From NCBI GenBank assembly GCA_023807065.1, contig JAJJLU010003736.1, positions 1 to 34,793 of the forward strand: 34,793 nucleotides of DNA, written 5' to 3'. This DNA is from Isotricha intestinalis (taxonomy: Eukaryota; Ciliophora; Litostomatea; Vestibuliferida; Isotrichidae). The notes under the pieces were generated by a model. That model made no database searches, was not told where the DNA came from, and was given only the letters and a program-made list of their open reading frames with translations. A program made the position numbers and the translations under genes. Positions 26,215 through 34,616 of this stretch are shown in pieces; within the stretch, counting starts at the first letter, position 1, and each line of letters opens with the position of its first letter.

Positions 26215-26560
26215 CAATCTTTATTTTCGAATCAATATTTTCATCATCTTCATTTTTATTTTCTTCTAAATTAAAAGTTGGAGTTTTCTCTAATTTTTTA
26301 TTTCCAATTTTTTTATGTTTAATATTTTTAATCTTTTCATCTAATTCTCTGCTTTGAAATAACTTATTTTTTTTCTTGAATTTTTTATTAACGTTTTCAT
26401 TTTTTTCAATATATTCATTTGAATTAAATAATTCTTGATAAACTTGTAAATTATTATAAAAGAATTTAGATAAATCCTCTTCAACTTTATTTTCTTTTAA
26501 AATATTTTTAACTACACTTTCTTTATTTCTAAAATTTTTTTTTTTTTTCAAATTCTTCAA
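23711..26560 (-). CDS. Low-complexity protein with degenerate Ulp1-like C-terminus; likely 3' part of a split gene
   Basis: The open frame from 26560 begins at TTG and has no ATG for roughly 370 codons, so it is not a complete gene by itself. It overlaps the end of the upstream 342-residue frame by 32 bases at an A14 run and is probably its continuation. Residues up to about 600 are Asn/Glu/Lys-rich, including six exact 8-residue repeats (NEENNNIK). Residues about 715-905 resemble the C48/Ulp1 fold: LNGDMINLYFIIM, FIGTHFFNKLQE, DIEDYIVVIPIYTY and NKNVIYLDSND. The HW containing the catalytic His is replaced (KLFLAVF), and no DCG with the catalytic Cys is evident (ENLSNHIMTYY is in that place). 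If homologous it would be a catalytically dead SUMO-protease-like domain. The homology is my reading and needs a profile search. Confidence 0.6.
25757..25900 (-). repeat. Six perfect 24-nt tandem repeats inside a coding region
   Basis: Six consecutive identical 24-base units run without a single mismatch. On the coding strand each encodes the octapeptide NEENNNIK, and a diverged partial unit flanks the array on the 25756 side. Being a multiple of three, gain or loss of units keeps the frame. Perfect identity suggests recent expansion or homogenisation. Confidence 0.9.
25960..26160 (-). repeat. Diverged Asn/Glu-rich coding repeats (NENNNEINKDNL type)
   Basis: Adjacent to the perfect array, the protein alternates NENNNEINKDNL, NKKNNEINGENI and NENLNDNNNEN-like units. 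The underlying DNA consists of TTATTATTTTCATTT-like blocks with substitutions. This looks like an older array of the same kind. Confidence 0.6.
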
Positions 26561-27557
26561 TTATAGTTTTAAATGCATTCATATAATTAATATATTTTCT
26601 TCTTTTAGAAAGATTTGTAAAGAGTAATTCTCTATAAATATGAGGGTCAAAAATAGTATAATTTCTATCTTTTAAAACTTCTAAAAATTCATTTTTACTT
26701 AATTTTAATTCATTTAAATGTTTATAAAAGAGAAAATAATTAATATATAAATTTACAATATCAGATTTACAATTTTTAGAATTTTCAAGAAATATTAATT
26801 TTTTCTTATAATCAAACATTTTTTCATTAAAATTCTTAACAATATCATTTAAATAATTAATTTTTTCACTAGATTCATTATTATTTTTTTTTTTTAATTC
26901 TTGATAATTTTTAGAAATAAAATCATTAAGATAAATATCTGGTAAAAAAATAGAAAGATAAGTTAAGTAATTAAATATAATTTTAACTGTTTCATTTCTT
27001 TCTTTTATAAAACCATCTTTATCAGGATTAAGTAATTCATATAAAATTTCTCCTTTTTTTTCATTAGCAATAGGACTATAAAAAAGAATAGTTAAAATTA
27101 AATTTAATATAATAATAGGTGAAAAACTATTATTAATATTCTTTTTAAAAACATCTGAAAAATTAAAATAATCTAATTCATGAAAAACTAAAATTTTAAA
27201 ATTAATTGATTCATATTTTAAAAATTTAGGATCTTTTTCTTCTTCATTAAAATTATTTAAAAGGAAAAAAAAATCTCTTAATATATCTGATTTACTCATT
27301 AAATTTGTTAAGACCATAGATAAATCAAGAGGTAAAATTGCTCTGTTTTTCATTGGAGATATCATAATCATTTTAATTAAACTTTCTCCTTTTTCATCTT
27401 TAAATTCTTCAAATAAAGTTCTAATTAAATCTTCACTTAAATCTAAATTAGGATAATCTTTATTTATATCTCTTTTTATTGTTTTTAAACTTTCTATTTT
27501 TTGCGGAGTTTCATCTTCTTCTCCTTTAATTGTCTCTTCTCTTTTCCCCCAACACAT
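26529..27557 (-). CDS. Helical protein with EF-hand-like motif; likely 5' part of a split gene
   Basis: Starts at a clear ATG (MCWGKREE) and ends after EEFEKKKKF at a TAG, inside and just after the A14 run. This is the only TAG among the stops in the window; all others are TAA. Residues 170-189 (GEILYELLNPDKDGFIKERN) look like an EF-hand helix and loop with N177, D179, D181, G182 and I184 in place but N188 instead of the usual Glu at position 12. Ca2+ binding is therefore uncertain. The rest is helical, with hydrophobic stretches near 147-160 and 192-205, and no other domain I recognise. Removing one A from the run would fuse it in frame to the 23711-26560 frame, making a protein of about 1290 residues. 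Confidence 0.65.
   Translation of the reverse strand: MCWGKREETIKGEEDETPQKIESLKTIKRDINKDYPNLDLSEDLIRTLFEEFKDEKGESLIKMIMISPMKNRAILPLDLSMVLTNLMSKSDILRDFFFLLNNFNEEEKDPKFLKYESINFKILVFHELDYFNFSDVFKKNINNSFSPIIILNLILTILFYSPIANEKKGEILYELLNPDKDGFIKERNETVKIIFNYLTYLSIFLPDIYLNDFISKNYQELKKKNNNESSEKINYLNDIVKNFNEKMFDYKKKLIFLENSKNCKSDIVNLYINYFLFYKHLNELKLSKNEFLEVLKDRNYTIFDPHIYRELLFTNLSKRRKYINYMNAFKTIIEEFEKKKKF
26535..26548 (-). other. A14 homopolymer at the reading-frame break
   Basis: Fourteen consecutive T on the plus strand (A on the coding strand). The upstream frame reads GAA AAA AAA AAA AAA TTT TAG; the downstream frame continues one base later. A run of 13 A would keep one frame. No GT donor suits a conventional intron in the preceding 50 or so bases. 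Candidate explanations are a sequencing or assembly length error, a real mutation, or slippage during expression. Confidence 0.75.
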
Positions 27558-27667
27558 ATTTTTTTTTATAATATTTATTACAATTATTTTTTAAATTATA
27601 AAATTTTTAATTTTTAATTATAATTTATTTTTCATAATTATTAAAAATTTAAAAAAAAAATATAAAA
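27558..27667. promoter_or_regulatory. Compact divergent promoter region (110 bases)
   Basis: Only 110 bases of almost pure A/T separate the head-to-head starts of the EF-hand-like gene and the SAM-domain gene. No specific element can be named. A shared bidirectional promoter is inferred from spacing. Confidence 0.4.
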
Positions 27668-29302
27668 ATGTCAAATAATGAAATTTTCATGAATGATTCA
27701 TTATATTCATATAATAAAAATTCTAATGAAAGTTATGAAAATAATTCTTTAATGAAGATTGTTGATAATCAAAATGAAGAATTGTCTTTTAATAAAAAAT
27801 TAAAAAAAAATAAAAATGAAAATAATATTATTAATCAAAATGATAAAAAAGAAAGTATAGAATCTTCTAATAAAACAATATTGAATGATGAGTTTAGAGA
27901 TAATAGTAAATCTTCTGAAGATAGAATTTCAGATAATATAAATTTAAAAAAAAATTTATTTTCTTTAAATGAAAATGAAAAAAAAAATAATGAAGAGAAT
28001 TATAATAAAAGTAATAATCCAATAATGAAACAATTATTATTTATAGATACTTCATATAATAGTATAAATGATTATGATATCAAAGAAAATAAAAATGAAT
28101 TTCAAAAAGATAAAACAAAGGAAAATAATATAACTCAAGAAAATACAAGAAAAAATAATTTATATCTTAATCAATCAACTCAAAAAAGTAATAATTCAAA
28201 TAACATTCCTACTTATTCATCAAATAAAGAAAATATGTTTAATATTATAAATATTAATAATATGGATAAATTATCAAATAATAGTTTTAATATTTATCAA
28301 AATAAAACAAAATCAAATAAAAGTTCAAAATCTCAAAAATTAGGAAATGAAAATGATATTAAATTTGAACCAAGTAGATTATCAGTTAAACATTTAAGAA
28401 AAATAAATTTAATTAAAATATATAATAACAATAAAGAAAAAAGTGATAATAATAATCAATTTGAAAAAGAAAATAGTTTTAAAACTTATAAAACAGAAAA
28501 TAATAATAATTCAAATGTAAATAAAATGAAATTAAATAATTCTAATAATTTAAGTAGTGATTTATCAAATAAAGGAATAAAGAAATGTACAACAAAAAAA
28601 AACCCAATGTATATAAATATAAGAAATAATACTTTACAAGAATGGTTAAAAGATATTGATTTATTATGTTATTATAATTTATTTATTAATAAAGGAATTT
28701 ATTCATTTGAAAAAGTGATTAAAGATATGAAAGAAGAAAAATTTAAAATTTCTAAAAATGATATTAAAGATATTGGCATTGAAAAAATTGGTCATATTTA
28801 TAGAATAATAACAAAATTAGAATTAGATTCAGATTTTATTGATAATAAAATTTATAAAGAAATATTAAAATATTCAAAGGTAGATAATTATTTATTAAAT
28901 TCAAATGATTTTTATTATGGATATGATTGTTGTTGTTCTTATCAAGATAAAATTAATATAAATCCAATGAAATTTAAATTAGATATTTGGCTAAAAAAAA
29001 ATAATTTAAGTCATTTAAAAGAAAATTTCATTTGTAATGGTTATGATAAAATGGAATATTTTATTTTACAAATGTTTTCTACTTTTCCTATTAATGATAG
29101 CATTTTAAAAAATGAATTAAAAATTAATTGTGAAAAAGATAGAAATATTATTTTACTTAAACTAAATAAAGATATTAAAAGAATATTAATTAATATTAAT
29201 AATTCAAAAAATTCAAAAGAAAAAGTAAATGATAGAGAAAATAAAATTCGTAAATTTGAATTTTTCGGTGAAGATGATGAAGAAATATGTAAAATTTATT
29301 AA
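27668..29302 (+). CDS. Protein with two tandem SAM domains (544 aa)
   Basis: The first 300 residues are Asn/Ser/Lys-rich and disordered. A SAM domain spans about 322-382. It opens TLQEWLKDIDLLCYYNLFIN, continues IYSFEKVIKDM, and closes DIKDIGIEKIGHIYRIITKL, the typical WL...L..Y...F and L..LGI...GHR.KI pattern. A second, more diverged SAM-like domain spans about 437-500: LDIWLKKNNLSHLKENFICN, then ILKNELKINCEKDRNIILLK. SAM domains form homo- or hetero-oligomers and sometimes bind RNA. Two in tandem suggest a scaffold. No kinase, membrane or ankyrin part is present. First domain is firm, second likely. Specific role unknown. Confidence 0.8.
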   Translation: MSNNEIFMNDSLYSYNKNSNESYENNSLMKIVDNQNEELSFNKKLKKNKNENNIINQNDKKESIESSNKTILNDEFRDNSKSSEDRISDNINLKKNLFSLNENEKKNNEENYNKSNNPIMKQLLFIDTSYNSINDYDIKENKNEFQKDKTKENNITQENTRKNNLYLNQSTQKSNNSNNIPTYSSNKENMFNIININNMDKLSNNSFNIYQNKTKSNKSSKSQKLGNENDIKFEPSRLSVKHLRKINLIKIYNNNKEKSDNNNQFEKENSFKTYKTENNNNSNVNKMKLNNSNNLSSDLSNKGIKKCTTKKNPMYINIRNNTLQEWLKDIDLLCYYNLFINKGIYSFEKVIKDMKEEKFKISKNDIKDIGIEKIGHIYRIITKLELDSDFIDNKIYKEILKYSKVDNYLLNSNDFYYGYDCCCSYQDKININPMKFKLDIWLKKNNLSHLKENFICNGYDKMEYFILQMFSTFPINDSILKNELKINCEKDRNIILLKLNKDIKRILININNSKNSKEKVNDRENKIRKFEFFGEDDEEICKIY

Positions 29303-29930
29303 TTTGAAATTATATGATTAAAATAATGATATTATTAATAAGCATTTAAACATTTAATTATATTTTAATTAAAAATTTTTTAAAAAAAATTGATGAATAA
29401 TAATTTAAATAAACCAAATAATAATATTAATGATGATTGATGATGAAAAAAAAGAAAATTAATAAATGAATATTTTGTATAGGTATTAATCATAATAAAA
29501 AATTATTTTGTTAAAGTAGAAAAATATAATATAATAAATTAAGAAAAATAAAAAAGAAAATATTAATTGAAGATAAAACATTTTCACTTTTAAATCGAAT
29601 ATTTTTTTTGATAAGATATTTATAAATAACAAATAAATCTTTTTTCACATTTTTCTTTTATTTGAAATATTATTAATATAAACAAGTTTTTACTTTAATT
29701 TATTTAATATCCTTCCTTGAATTATTATTTGTCATAAAATATTAATTTTTTTCAAACCTTTTTATTACTAAAAATTTATGAATAATATTATTATTATTTA
29801 TCAAAAAAATACATAAAATCTTTTAAAAGTAATAATGAATTTTATTTACAATCACTTTATTATTTTAATAATTTTATTCTAATTTACAATTAAAAAATTC
29901 TTCAATTTAAAAAATAAATGAATATTGTAT
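29303..29930. other. Intergenic region, 628 bases, no supported gene
   Basis: AT-rich spacer between convergent genes. Contains short TAA/TTA-rich simple-sequence stretches, a T7 run and no reading frame worth reporting. No tRNA-like box or repeat of note was seen. Confidence 0.6.
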
Positions 29931-30377
29931 TTAAAACAAATCTTCCATTAAATGATTTCTAATTTTTTTAATTTTTTTATCTTTATCAAAGTCAGATTCT
30001 AGTTTTTGCGATCTTAATTTAGGAAAATGCGCATGTCTTTTTTTTTGTAAATTTTTATTAAAAGATTTAACTTTAGGAGGAATAGTATTATTCCCATTAC
30101 CAGAATTATTATTTGATACTGGAGAAAGGTCCATTTCACTTAAACTTGAAAATCTTTCAAGTTCTTCTTTTTGAACTCCTAAATTTTTTATATTTGGAGA
30201 ATTTGAAGTAGTATTTTTTTCCTTTATATTATTACTTTTAGTTTGAACTTGTGTATTATTATTATTTTGATCTTTATTTATTATTATATTATAATTTTTA
30301 GGTGATTGTAAATTTACTTCTTTTTTTTTTATTTCTTGATTTGAATAACAAGTTTTTATCCATTCTATTAACATCAT
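29931..30377 (-). CDS. Small unrecognised Asn/Lys/Ser-rich protein (148 aa)
   Basis: The open frame extends upstream to 30458 but only with a TTG and a run of Phe/Ile codons. The first ATG pair is at 30377 (MMLIEWIKTCYSNQEI), which I take as the start. The body contains NIKNLGVQKEELERFSSLSEMDLSP and ends basic (KKRHAHFPKLRSQKLESDF, then KKIRNHLMEDLF). No family recognised. Modest length and low complexity limit confidence, but the less repetitive acidic and basic segments and its position next to RNase H2A support a gene. Confidence 0.5.
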   Translation of the reverse strand: MMLIEWIKTCYSNQEIKKKEVNLQSPKNYNIIINKDQNNNNTQVQTKSNNIKEKNTTSNSPNIKNLGVQKEELERFSSLSEMDLSPVSNNNSGNGNNTIPPKVKSFNKNLQKKRHAHFPKLRSQKLESDFDKDKKIKKIRNHLMEDLF

Positions 30378-30494
30378 TTCAGGTATTTTATTTATAATTA
30401 GAAATATTAATTTAATTAATATAAATATATTAAAAAAAAAAAATCTAACTTTTGTCAAAAAATAAAAATAAATATTTACAATTGAAATAATATT
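30378..30494. promoter_or_regulatory. Divergent promoter region upstream of RNase H2A (117 bases)
   Basis: The interval separates head-to-head start codons (30377 on minus, 30495 on plus). It is A/T with an A12 run and no recognisable box. A bidirectional promoter is inferred from spacing only. Confidence 0.35.
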
Positions 30495-31433
30495 ATGTCT
30501 AAAAATTTCAATCCAGAAGAAATAAAAACAGATTTTGAAAAAGAAGAAATAATATTAGGAATAGATGAAGCAGGAAGAGGACCAACATTAGGTCCAATGG
30601 TATATGCATGTGCATATTGGTCAAAAAATAATGATGAAAATATAAAAAGTTATTTTGGTTTTGACGACTCAAAAAAATTAAGCAGGGAAAAAAGGGAGAA
30701 ATTATATATTCAAATAGAAAAATATAATAATATAATAAAATATGAAAAAATTATAATATCAGCAGAAGAAATATCATCTAAAATGTTAAAAAGAAGAAAA
30801 ATATCATTAAATGAAATATCTCAAGAAGCAGCATTTAAATTAATATTAACTTCAAAAAGAAAAGGAGTAAATATTAAATATATTAGAGTAGATACAGTAG
30901 GACCAGCACAAAAATATGAAAATTATTTAAAGAAATTAATAAATGATGAATCAATTAACATTAAAGTTGAATCAAAAGCAGATGCTAAATATCCTTGTGT
31001 AAGTGCTGCTTCTATTGTTGCTAAAGTTACTAGAGATAATATTGTTGATAATTGGGAATTTGATGATAAAAATACTGGAAGTGGTTATCCTTCTGATCCT
31101 TATACTAAAGCTTGGCTTCAAAGAAATTTTAATAATGTTTTTGGATATCCTAATTTTATTAGATTTTCTTGGAAAACTGTTAGTCATATTTTCAAAGAAA
31201 AAAATTATGAGTGTCAATGGGAAAATTATAATGAAGAAGAAGAGTTAGAAAAAGAAAAACAATTGAAAAATAAATTTAAGAAAGATATTAAACATACTTT
31301 AGATAATGAAAATCAAAATAATGATATTGATAAAAAAAGTAATTGTAATATTAATGAAAATTTTAAAATAGAAAATTTAATTCCTCAAAATTTTTATCAA
31401 TATTCAAATATTTCTCTTGAGGCTGATTTATAA
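30495..31433 (+). CDS. RNASEH2A: Ribonuclease H2 catalytic subunit A (312 aa)
   Basis: Cleaves RNA in RNA-DNA hybrids and initiates removal of single ribonucleotides from nuclear DNA, with subunits B and C in eukaryotes. The DEDD active site is readable: D24-E25 in LGIDEAGRGP, D133 in IRVDTVGP and D163 in SKADAKYPCVSAASIVAK. GFDDSKKLSREKREKL and the substrate-recognising GSGYPSDPYTKAWL are also present, the latter containing the Tyr that senses the ribonucleotide junction. These support the type 2 enzyme rather than RNase HI. Catalytic residues appear intact and length matches eukaryotic A subunits. The last 65 residues form a charged Asn/Glu/Lys tail. Confidence 0.96.
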   Translation: MSKNFNPEEIKTDFEKEEIILGIDEAGRGPTLGPMVYACAYWSKNNDENIKSYFGFDDSKKLSREKREKLYIQIEKYNNIIKYEKIIISAEEISSKMLKRRKISLNEISQEAAFKLILTSKRKGVNIKYIRVDTVGPAQKYENYLKKLINDESINIKVESKADAKYPCVSAASIVAKVTRDNIVDNWEFDDKNTGSGYPSDPYTKAWLQRNFNNVFGYPNFIRFSWKTVSHIFKEKNYECQWENYNEEEELEKEKQLKNKFKKDIKHTLDNENQNNDIDKKSNCNINENFKIENLIPQNFYQYSNISLEADL

Positions 31434-31767
31434 TAAAAATATATATTTAAATCATTTTTTTAAATATCATTAGATTAATTTATTTAATTTTTTTTGTGGT
31501 TTTTTAGTATATTTTCTTTTACAATCGACAATTATTATTATGAAATTATTTTTATGATAATTATATCTTTTTTAGGCTTTACTTATTTATATATTTATAA
31601 ATAATTCTAGGAGTTTATAAAAGGTATTAAATACTGTTGCTTAAATATTATTAAATCTCTAGAATGAATATATTCATTATTATATTTTAAATTATAAATA
31701 ATTATTTTTATACTCAAATAATATTAAAAAAAAATTATTTTTATATTTTTATTTAATAATTCTTATG
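31434..31767. other. Intergenic region, 334 bases, with a short palindrome
   Basis: Spacer between convergent genes. AATGAATATATTCATT at 31663-31678 is an exact 16-bp palindrome, but in such A/T-rich DNA this may be chance. Nothing else recognised; it should contain the 3' ends of both transcripts. Confidence 0.5.
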
Positions 31768-32415
31768 TTATTTATTTTTTTTATTTCTTAAATAAGTTTT
31801 AACACGAAACATAAAATCTTCATCAGATAAATTTTTTGCCCATTCAGGAGGTTTAATATTTATACTTTTCATAGCTTGTTTAATTTTTTCAGGATTTTTA
31901 ATAGGAGATCTTTCTCTTTTAATATTTTTATTTTCAACTTTTTTACTATCTTTTTTATCATCATCAACAAATTCAAAATCATCAATATTTACATTTTGAT
32001 TGTCTTTATTATCATTAATTTCATTAATTTGTATTTTTTTTTCTTCTTCTTTAACTTCAATGAAATCATCGTCTTCATTTAAAGTATCTGGTTCTTCACT
32101 CAAAGGTTTATAATATTCTTTATTTGAATCATTTATAATATTATTCTCATTGAGATTATTATTTTCGTTTTTTTCATTTGAATTTTTTGAAGAATTTTCT
32201 GATAAATTTTCATTATTATTTACACTTAAATTTTCTTTATTTTCATTTTCTTTATTATCTAAATTATTCACTTCATCATATTCTTCTTGAAGTTTATTTA
32301 ATTTTTTCTCAACTAATTCATTATAATTTGAAGGATATTCTAATACATATTCTTTATTATTATCAAGTTTAAAAACTCTTTTTTCAATTGTTATTTTTTC
32401 TAAATTTTTAGACAT
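31768..32415 (-). CDS. Unrecognised acidic protein with conserved-looking C-terminal motif (215 aa)
   Basis: The N-terminus (ITIEKRVFKLDNNKEYVLEY, then PSNYNELVEKKLNKLQEEYD) looks structured and partly coiled-coil. Residues about 55-165 are acidic, Asn/Glu/Asp-rich and presumably disordered. The last 45 residues, with IKPPEWAKNLSDEDFMFRVK, look like a short folded or binding motif, which I cannot assign to a family. No signal peptide or membrane helix. Clear ATG start and TAA stop. Soluble cytosolic or nuclear protein of unknown role. Confidence 0.65.
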   Translation of the reverse strand: MSKNLEKITIEKRVFKLDNNKEYVLEYPSNYNELVEKKLNKLQEEYDEVNNLDNKENENKENLSVNNNENLSENSSKNSNEKNENNNLNENNIINDSNKEYYKPLSEEPDTLNEDDDFIEVKEEEKKIQINEINDNKDNQNVNIDDFEFVDDDKKDSKKVENKNIKRERSPIKNPEKIKQAMKSINIKPPEWAKNLSDEDFMFRVKTYLRNKKNK

Positions 32416-32657
32416 AATTTATTTATTTAATTGATAGAATATATTTAAAAAAATATTTTAGAATATATTATTTAATTTAAAAAGTATTCTTATGATAATA
32501 GTTTTATTATAGATAATAATGTATCTTTTAATCATCATTTTTATATTTTAATTTTATAATATTTATATATAATAAAAGGATAAACAATTTTAAAGTGAAT
32601 AAAAAATAAAATTATCTTTAAATATATAATTAATTTTTTAAAAACTAATTTAAAAAA
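32416..32657. promoter_or_regulatory. Divergent intergenic region (242 bases)
   Basis: Separates the head-to-head starts of the 215-aa and 143-aa genes. A/T throughout, no identifiable element. The promoter role is inferred from orientation. Confidence 0.35.
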
Positions 32658-33089
32658 ATGAAATCCAACACTTTCGATTTTTATTCTTCAAATCCTAGAA
32701 ATAATTCCTTTTATTCACAAAACGAAGAAAATAACAGATTTCAAAAAAAATTATTTAACATGACAAGAACATTAGCATCAGATACAACAAATGATAGTAG
32801 TTATATAAATAGACCAATTATTAATTTTAAGCCAAATATGCCATTATATGATTTTGATGCAAATAATATAATAAATCCTTCAAAAATGAATTATATTGTT
32901 CCTGTTTCTCCTCCTCCTTGTCATCAAGTTCAAAGAAGTTATAGTTCTGTTTATAATTCTAATTCCTTTAAAAATTATAATAGAAGCAATAATAGAAAAG
33001 ATAATTTTATTTATTCTTTTCTTCCTCCTAATACTAATTTTAATGATGGATTTAAAAGTAGGTTTAATCAAAAGAAAACACTTTTTTAA
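32658..33089 (+). CDS. Small unrecognised Asn/Ser-rich protein (143 aa)
   Basis: ATG in an A7 context, stop TAA. Rich in Asn, Ser, Phe and Tyr, with a short proline patch (VPVSPPPCHQVQRSYSS) and a basic end (FKSRFNQKKTLF). Its composition is less monotonous than chance A/T frames, and Cys, Pro and Arg codons occur. No domain, signal or membrane segment recognised. Probably a small disordered cytosolic protein. A spurious frame cannot be excluded. Confidence 0.55.
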   Translation: MKSNTFDFYSSNPRNNSFYSQNEENNRFQKKLFNMTRTLASDTTNDSSYINRPIINFKPNMPLYDFDANNIINPSKMNYIVPVSPPPCHQVQRSYSSVYNSNSFKNYNRSNNRKDNFIYSFLPPNTNFNDGFKSRFNQKKTLF

Positions 33090-33496
33090 AATTTAGTTTT
33101 TATTTAATGAATTAAAAATTTTTCTTTTAATAAAAGGACTATATTATTTAATATTATTTTTTTAAAAATTAAAAATTCAAATAGAATTAACATTTATTGA
33201 ATTGCTGAGTAATAAATATTTTATTATTAATTTGGTTAAAAGTAATTTTATGAATTCAATTTTTTAGTGATTATCCTAAATTAATATATGATTTGATATT
33301 ATATTTATTATTAAATATTTTTTTATTATTAATCTGACTTTCTACAATTTTTAATAATAAAGATTTATATTATAAGAATTAGTTCTAAATTCAAATACTC
33401 TCTTAAATGTTTATTATTATTTTGATATTTTTATTCACTAAATTTTTTAACATATATAAATTAATAAATAATAGTTATTAATAATAATATTAAATA
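33090..33496. other. Intergenic region, 407 bases, no supported gene
   Basis: A/T spacer between two same-strand genes, presumably 3' UTR plus promoter. No repeat, RNA gene or frame stands out. Confidence 0.6.
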
Positions 33497-34507
33497 ATGA
33501 AACCAGATTATTTTTCATTAAAAAATTATCCTTTTAGTAGTTTAGCTAAAGGCCCAACAAAATTACCTTATATTCCTAAAGAAATAGAAGAAAATGATAG
33601 TATAATACAGAAAAATATTTCGATATTAACTTACGATGCCAATCTTCCTCCCATTAATTATAATTACTATCAAAACAGAAGAAATAAAAGAAATTCAATA
33701 TTAAATTATTTTCATCCAAAAAAAAGAGAAGGAGCCCAATTTAAAACATTAAATCCTGATAATTCATATCATAAAATCAATAATGATTCTTCATTTAATC
33801 TTTTAAGTAATCCAAAACATAAAAATCAATTACAAAAATTAAGAAACGATTTAAAAACAAGTAATAATAATTATTCTGGAATTTTTCTCACTAATATTAG
33901 TCAAAGACTTACAACTGAAAATTCTATTTCTTATAATAATTCTTCTTTTTCTTTAAGTAGATCTTCTTCAGGAAAAAAAGGAAGAAATAAAAATTTATTA
34001 TCTTATAAAAATAGAGAAGATTTAGTTAAATCACTTGATTTTATTAATAATGAAATTCATGAAAAATATAAGGTTATGAAAGATACATTAGATGATGCTA
34101 AAGACTATGAAAAATTTATGATTAAAAAATGTGATAATGTTTTAAATTATTATGATAAAAAATATAAAATTTCAAGTGATGATTTTTTAAATGAAAAAAT
34201 TGAAAAAATTAAAACTGAAGGCTTAAATTATAAATTTAATAGATATTTTGATAAATTAATTTCTCAAAAGAAAGAATTTAATTATGTTTTAATTAATAAA
34301 TTATTAAAAGAAAGAACAGAGAAACACAAATTAGCAAAAATAGTGAATGAACAAAAGCTTGAAAAACAAAGAGGACATTATTTTAAAGTAATAGAAAGAA
34401 ATTTAAAAGAAGCAAAAAAATTTGAAATGTTATCTGATTTTTATATGAAAAAAAACAAAAAAACAGATTCTTCAAATAAAAGTATTCAAGAGTTTATTCA
34501 AAAATAA
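33497..34507 (+). CDS. Unrecognised protein with long helical/coiled-coil C-terminal half (336 aa)
   Basis: Residues 1-165 are Asn/Ser-rich and basic, with SSLAKGPTKLPYIPKE near the start. From about residue 172 to 325 the sequence is charged and helix-prone (LVKSLDFINNEIHEKYKVMK, then DYEKFMIKKCDNVLNYYDKK, LLKERTEKHKLAKIVNEQKL and GHYFKVIERNLKEAKKFEML). This is consistent with an elongated coiled coil, as in many cytoskeletal or axonemal proteins. I cannot name a family. The start ATG and TAA stop are clear. A structural role is a guess from composition. Confidence 0.7.
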   Translation: MKPDYFSLKNYPFSSLAKGPTKLPYIPKEIEENDSIIQKNISILTYDANLPPINYNYYQNRRNKRNSILNYFHPKKREGAQFKTLNPDNSYHKINNDSSFNLLSNPKHKNQLQKLRNDLKTSNNNYSGIFLTNISQRLTTENSISYNNSSFSLSRSSSGKKGRNKNLLSYKNREDLVKSLDFINNEIHEKYKVMKDTLDDAKDYEKFMIKKCDNVLNYYDKKYKISSDDFLNEKIEKIKTEGLNYKFNRYFDKLISQKKEFNYVLINKLLKERTEKHKLAKIVNEQKLEKQRGHYFKVIERNLKEAKKFEMLSDFYMKKNKKTDSSNKSIQEFIQK

Positions 34508-34616
34508 TGTAAAAAAAAGTGAATAATTTTATTATTAAAATTATAATAATTGAGAACAAAAACAAAAATTATTTTTTTCCTAAATTTATTTTTTAATTTA
34601 TTTATTTTTAAAAAGA

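Noticed and set aside
29303..29930. Possible non-coding RNA in the convergent spacer
   Set aside because: No tRNA B-box-like sequence, no stable G/C-containing stem and no repeat that would support an RNA gene.
30378..30458. N-terminal membrane helix on the 148-aa protein
   Set aside because: The extension begins at TTG and encodes Phe/Ile/Leu from A/T runs. The first ATGs are at 30377 and 30374, so the helix is probably untranslated leader.
31663..31678. 16-bp palindrome AATGAATATATTCATT as an operator or terminator
   Set aside because: It lies between convergent genes and is composed almost only of A/T, where such palindromes arise by chance. No second copy was noticed.
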